NCBI GenBank assembly: GCA_001751085.1
Contig: MAXP01000306.1
Coordinates: 1 to 6,386, forward strand
Source: Desulfobacterales bacterium C00003060
Lineage (GTDB): Bacteria > Desulfobacterota > Desulfobacteria > Desulfobacterales > C00003060
DNA length: 6,386 bases
Reading direction: 5' to 3'
Shown: piece after piece, positions 4,599 to 6,386 of the stretch
Numbering within the stretch: position 1 is the stretch's first letter
Layout: each line of letters opens with the position of its first letter
Notes under the pieces: model-generated
What the model was told of the DNA's origin: nothing
The model's database searches: none
What the model saw: only the letters and a program-made list of their open reading frames with translations
Made by a program: the position numbers and the translations under genes

Positions 4599-6053
4599 AT
4601 GCCTGAACAAAGAAGATGGTATGCCGGGATGGCAAGCACAGAAGACTGGTGGGCAGTCTGGATCGGGCTTTTCTTTGTTTTACCCGGGATACTGGCAGCA
4701 GCGACCGGCGTTGACCTGACCGGATGGATAGTGAAGTTCTCCAAATGGGTAGACATTACGGAGCCGATTAGGGCATCCCATAAGGAATTATTGGGTCCAG
4801 GAGCATCTCTTGTTTTGAGTTATGTCATTTTTACACTCGCTACCTGCACAGGGGCCAAATTCATGCAATGGGATGTGAAAAAGTACTTCATAGCATGGAC
4901 TATTATCTTCTGGCTGACAGTGGTTTTTTACATCGTTGGCCAAAATGCGTATATTGCAGCAACTTCATTAGAGCGTGAGAAATACGGAATTGACTGGAGT
5001 CTCTCTCTGGGCGGGGCTTATTACATAATAGCTTTATTTGCCGGGCTCTTCCTCGGAAATCTGACTCCGAAGGCGTTTAGGACCTTTTTGAAGGAAGCGG
5101 CAAAGCCGGAATGGTTCATTAAGGTCGCCATTGTTTGCCTCGGGACCAAATTAGGCCTGAAGGCGATTGAGGCCACAGGCTTTGCCATGCATCTGCTCTT
5201 TGCGGGTTGTTGCGCTACAATAGCTGCCTATCTACTTTTTTGGCCTTTGGCTTACACAGTGTGCAGAAAAATCTTCAAGCTAACAAAGGAATGGTCAGCA
5301 TGTTTGGCTTCCGCAATTTCAATTTGCGGAGTCTCAGCCTCAATTGCCACGGGTGGAGCTATTAGGGCAAGGCCCATAGTTCCTATCATGATATCCTCGC
5401 TGGTTGTTGTGTTTGCTGTTTCAGAGCTGATAATTCTCCCTGGACTACTCACCAAATATTGGTCAAATGAGCCAATAGTTGCTGGAGCCAGCCTGGGTTT
5501 GACTGTAAAGACGGATGGTGCTGATGCCGCAGCAGGAGCAATACTTGATGAGCTGATAAGGGCAAAAGCTGCAGGCCAAGGCATACACTGGGATGAGGGA
5601 TGGATACTGGCCTCGGCAATAATGACGAAGATCTGGATAGACATGTTCATAGGAATCTGGGCGTTTGTACTGGCGGTAGTCTGGGTCTGGTACATAGACA
5701 GAAGGCCAGGAGAAACAGTTCCAAAATCTGAGATTTGGTTTAGATTTCCGAAGTTTGTTCTTGGATACTTCATTGCATGGTTCCTGGTTATGGGTCTTGG
5801 CCTGGCCGACATACTTTCATTTGAAAGCCTTGAGTTTGGGATCAAACCGATTGAAGGCTCTTTGAGAAAATTCTTTTTCATGCTGACATTTACAAGTATA
5901 GGTATAGTCACAGATTTCAGGGAGCTGGCCAAAGAAGGCCTGGGAAGGTTAGCTGCTGCCTACGGAACAATTCTTGTCTTTATAATAATACCCATCGGAT
6001 TGTTCTTAGCATGGTTGTTTCACCATGGCATGATGCCACCAACTGCTCCGTAG
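4599..6053 (+). CDS. YeiH/UPF0324 family membrane protein (putative sulfate exporter family), long form
   Basis: A polytopic inner-membrane protein of 484 residues. The family (PF03601) is annotated as putative sulfate exporters; transport function in the family is poorly proven. Family signals are IKVAIVCLGTKLGLKAIEATG (174-194), which opens the core, and SAISICGVSASIATGGAI (238-255), the conserved ICG(V/A)SA segment in a membrane hairpin. About a dozen hydrophobic segments are visible, near 16-36, 67-86, 97-117, 138-154, 174-192, 197-221, 235-281 (two), 340-365, 386-405, 425-438 and 452-474. Usual members have about 340 residues; the extra length is mostly an N-terminal block of about 130 residues with three additional helices, plus a loop at about 300-335 with TVKTDGADAAAGAILDE. 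The start at 4599 is chosen over the longer frame from 4491 because GAGGTGA precedes it and the longer form would overlap the small gene. The substrate is unproven; a sulfur oxyanion is the family-level guess. Confidence 0.88.
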   Translation: MPEQRRWYAGMASTEDWWAVWIGLFFVLPGILAAATGVDLTGWIVKFSKWVDITEPIRASHKELLGPGASLVLSYVIFTLATCTGAKFMQWDVKKYFIAWTIIFWLTVVFYIVGQNAYIAATSLEREKYGIDWSLSLGGAYYIIALFAGLFLGNLTPKAFRTFLKEAAKPEWFIKVAIVCLGTKLGLKAIEATGFAMHLLFAGCCATIAAYLLFWPLAYTVCRKIFKLTKEWSACLASAISICGVSASIATGGAIRARPIVPIMISSLVVVFAVSELIILPGLLTKYWSNEPIVAGASLGLTVKTDGADAAAGAILDELIRAKAAGQGIHWDEGWILASAIMTKIWIDMFIGIWAFVLAVVWVWYIDRRPGETVPKSEIWFRFPKFVLGYFIAWFLVMGLGLADILSFESLEFGIKPIEGSLRKFFFMLTFTSIGIVTDFRELAKEGLGRLAAAYGTILVFIIIPIGLFLAWLFHHGMMPPTAP

Positions 6054-6104
6054 CCAAGACGCATAAAGGCTTTGTACCAATGCCCGACAGATTGGGAAAT
6101 GCTC

Positions 6105-6314
6105 ATATAGATTTGAAGATAATGTTTTTGGGGTACAGTCAAGGCTCAGTAAGACCTAACTTTGTTGTTGGTAGTGGAAGGCTGAAAGCTGAAGGCAGCA
6201 GAACCATGGTTTTTCTTTGAGCCTTGAGCTTTCAGCTTGCTTGGAACCCGTAACCCGCTGTTTTTCGCTACGAGGCTATGTTGAACCCCAAAATCTTTTT
6301 CTTAAGGACTATAT
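6105..6314 (-). mobile_element. MITE-like element, complete right copy (210 bp), inverted relative to 190-413
   Basis: Its terminal inverted repeats are at 6105-6133 and 6286-6314. The sequence is the reverse complement of 190-413 with about ten substitutions and two 7-base deletions in the central palindromic part. The internal stem pairs 6181-6196 with 6221-6236 (15 of 16) around a 24-base loop. It begins 51 bases after the YeiH-like gene, in the same orientation relative to that gene's 3' end as the left copy has to the ETF-QO gene. It may fold in the transcript end, but no T run follows the stem, so classical termination is not shown. Confidence 0.75.
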
Positions 6315-6386
6315 TGGGCAACATTACAGGAGTTCAGGCAAAAAAAGCAGAGAAGGAAGAACCTAAACGGACAGGGGTCATTATGT
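6278..6386 (+). CDS. Possible start of a further gene, cut by the window edge
   Basis: An open frame starts at ATG 6278 inside the right element (GAGG two bases upstream) and runs through the terminal repeat to the window end, 36 codons. The part outside the element has a protein-like composition (KKAEKEEPKRTGVIM). A second ATG in the same frame at 6383 has a better ribosome site (AGGGG, five bases before) and could be the true start. The next residue begins with T. The family cannot be told from so little sequence. Confidence 0.35.
   Translation, partial: MLNPKIFFLRTILGNITGVQAKKAEKEEPKRTGVIM

Noticed and set aside
5252..5932. Open frame of 226 codons on the minus strand inside the YeiH-like gene
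   Set aside because: Antisense to the conserved transporter core; its Ser/Pro/Ile-rich translation is what a reversed membrane-protein gene gives.
6315..6386. HdrA- or QmoB-like start at the window edge (KRTGVIM followed by a T-starting codon)
   Set aside because: The similarity rests on a handful of residues; too little sequence to support a family call.

Overview
This window looks like a chromosomal stretch from a mid-GC anaerobic bacterium. The gene set (ETF:quinone oxidoreductase, SPASM radical SAM enzyme, long YeiH-type transporter) and the repeat-rich spacers would fit a Desulfobacterota-type (sulfate-reducer-like) genome. That placement is an inference from gene content and style; no marker gene here fixes the taxonomy.

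Layout: a repeat block fills 1-413. It holds the end of one copy of a short MITE-like element, a 130-base spacer with nothing recognisable, and a complete copy at 190-413. ETF:quinone oxidoreductase follows on the minus strand (420-2093). A gene-free spacer of about 1.08 kb (2094-3170) is packed with small palindromes (GGATTCC/GGAATGAC type), a 12-bp-arm inverted repeat, a CACGAA array and duplicated segments. Three plus-strand genes then run in tight order: a SPASM radical SAM protein (3171-4370), a 49-residue single-helix membrane protein (4444-4593) and a 484-residue YeiH/UPF0324 family membrane protein (4599-6053). A second full copy of the MITE-like element, inverted relative to the first, lies at 6105-6314. 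A possible reading frame leaves that element and runs off the window end.

How the genes may work together: ETF:quinone oxidoreductase passes electrons from reduced ETF (acyl-CoA and related dehydrogenations) into the membrane quinone pool. The small membrane protein and the YeiH-like protein are spaced for translational coupling and probably form one membrane unit. The radical SAM gene sits 73 bases upstream of the small gene and may share its transcript, but its substrate cannot be read from the sequence. No complete, previously undescribed system is evident. The best leads are the inverted MITE-like pair bracketing the gene block, a palindrome carried in frame inside the radical SAM gene, the repeated leader next to that gene's start codon, and the coupled small-membrane-protein/YeiH pair.
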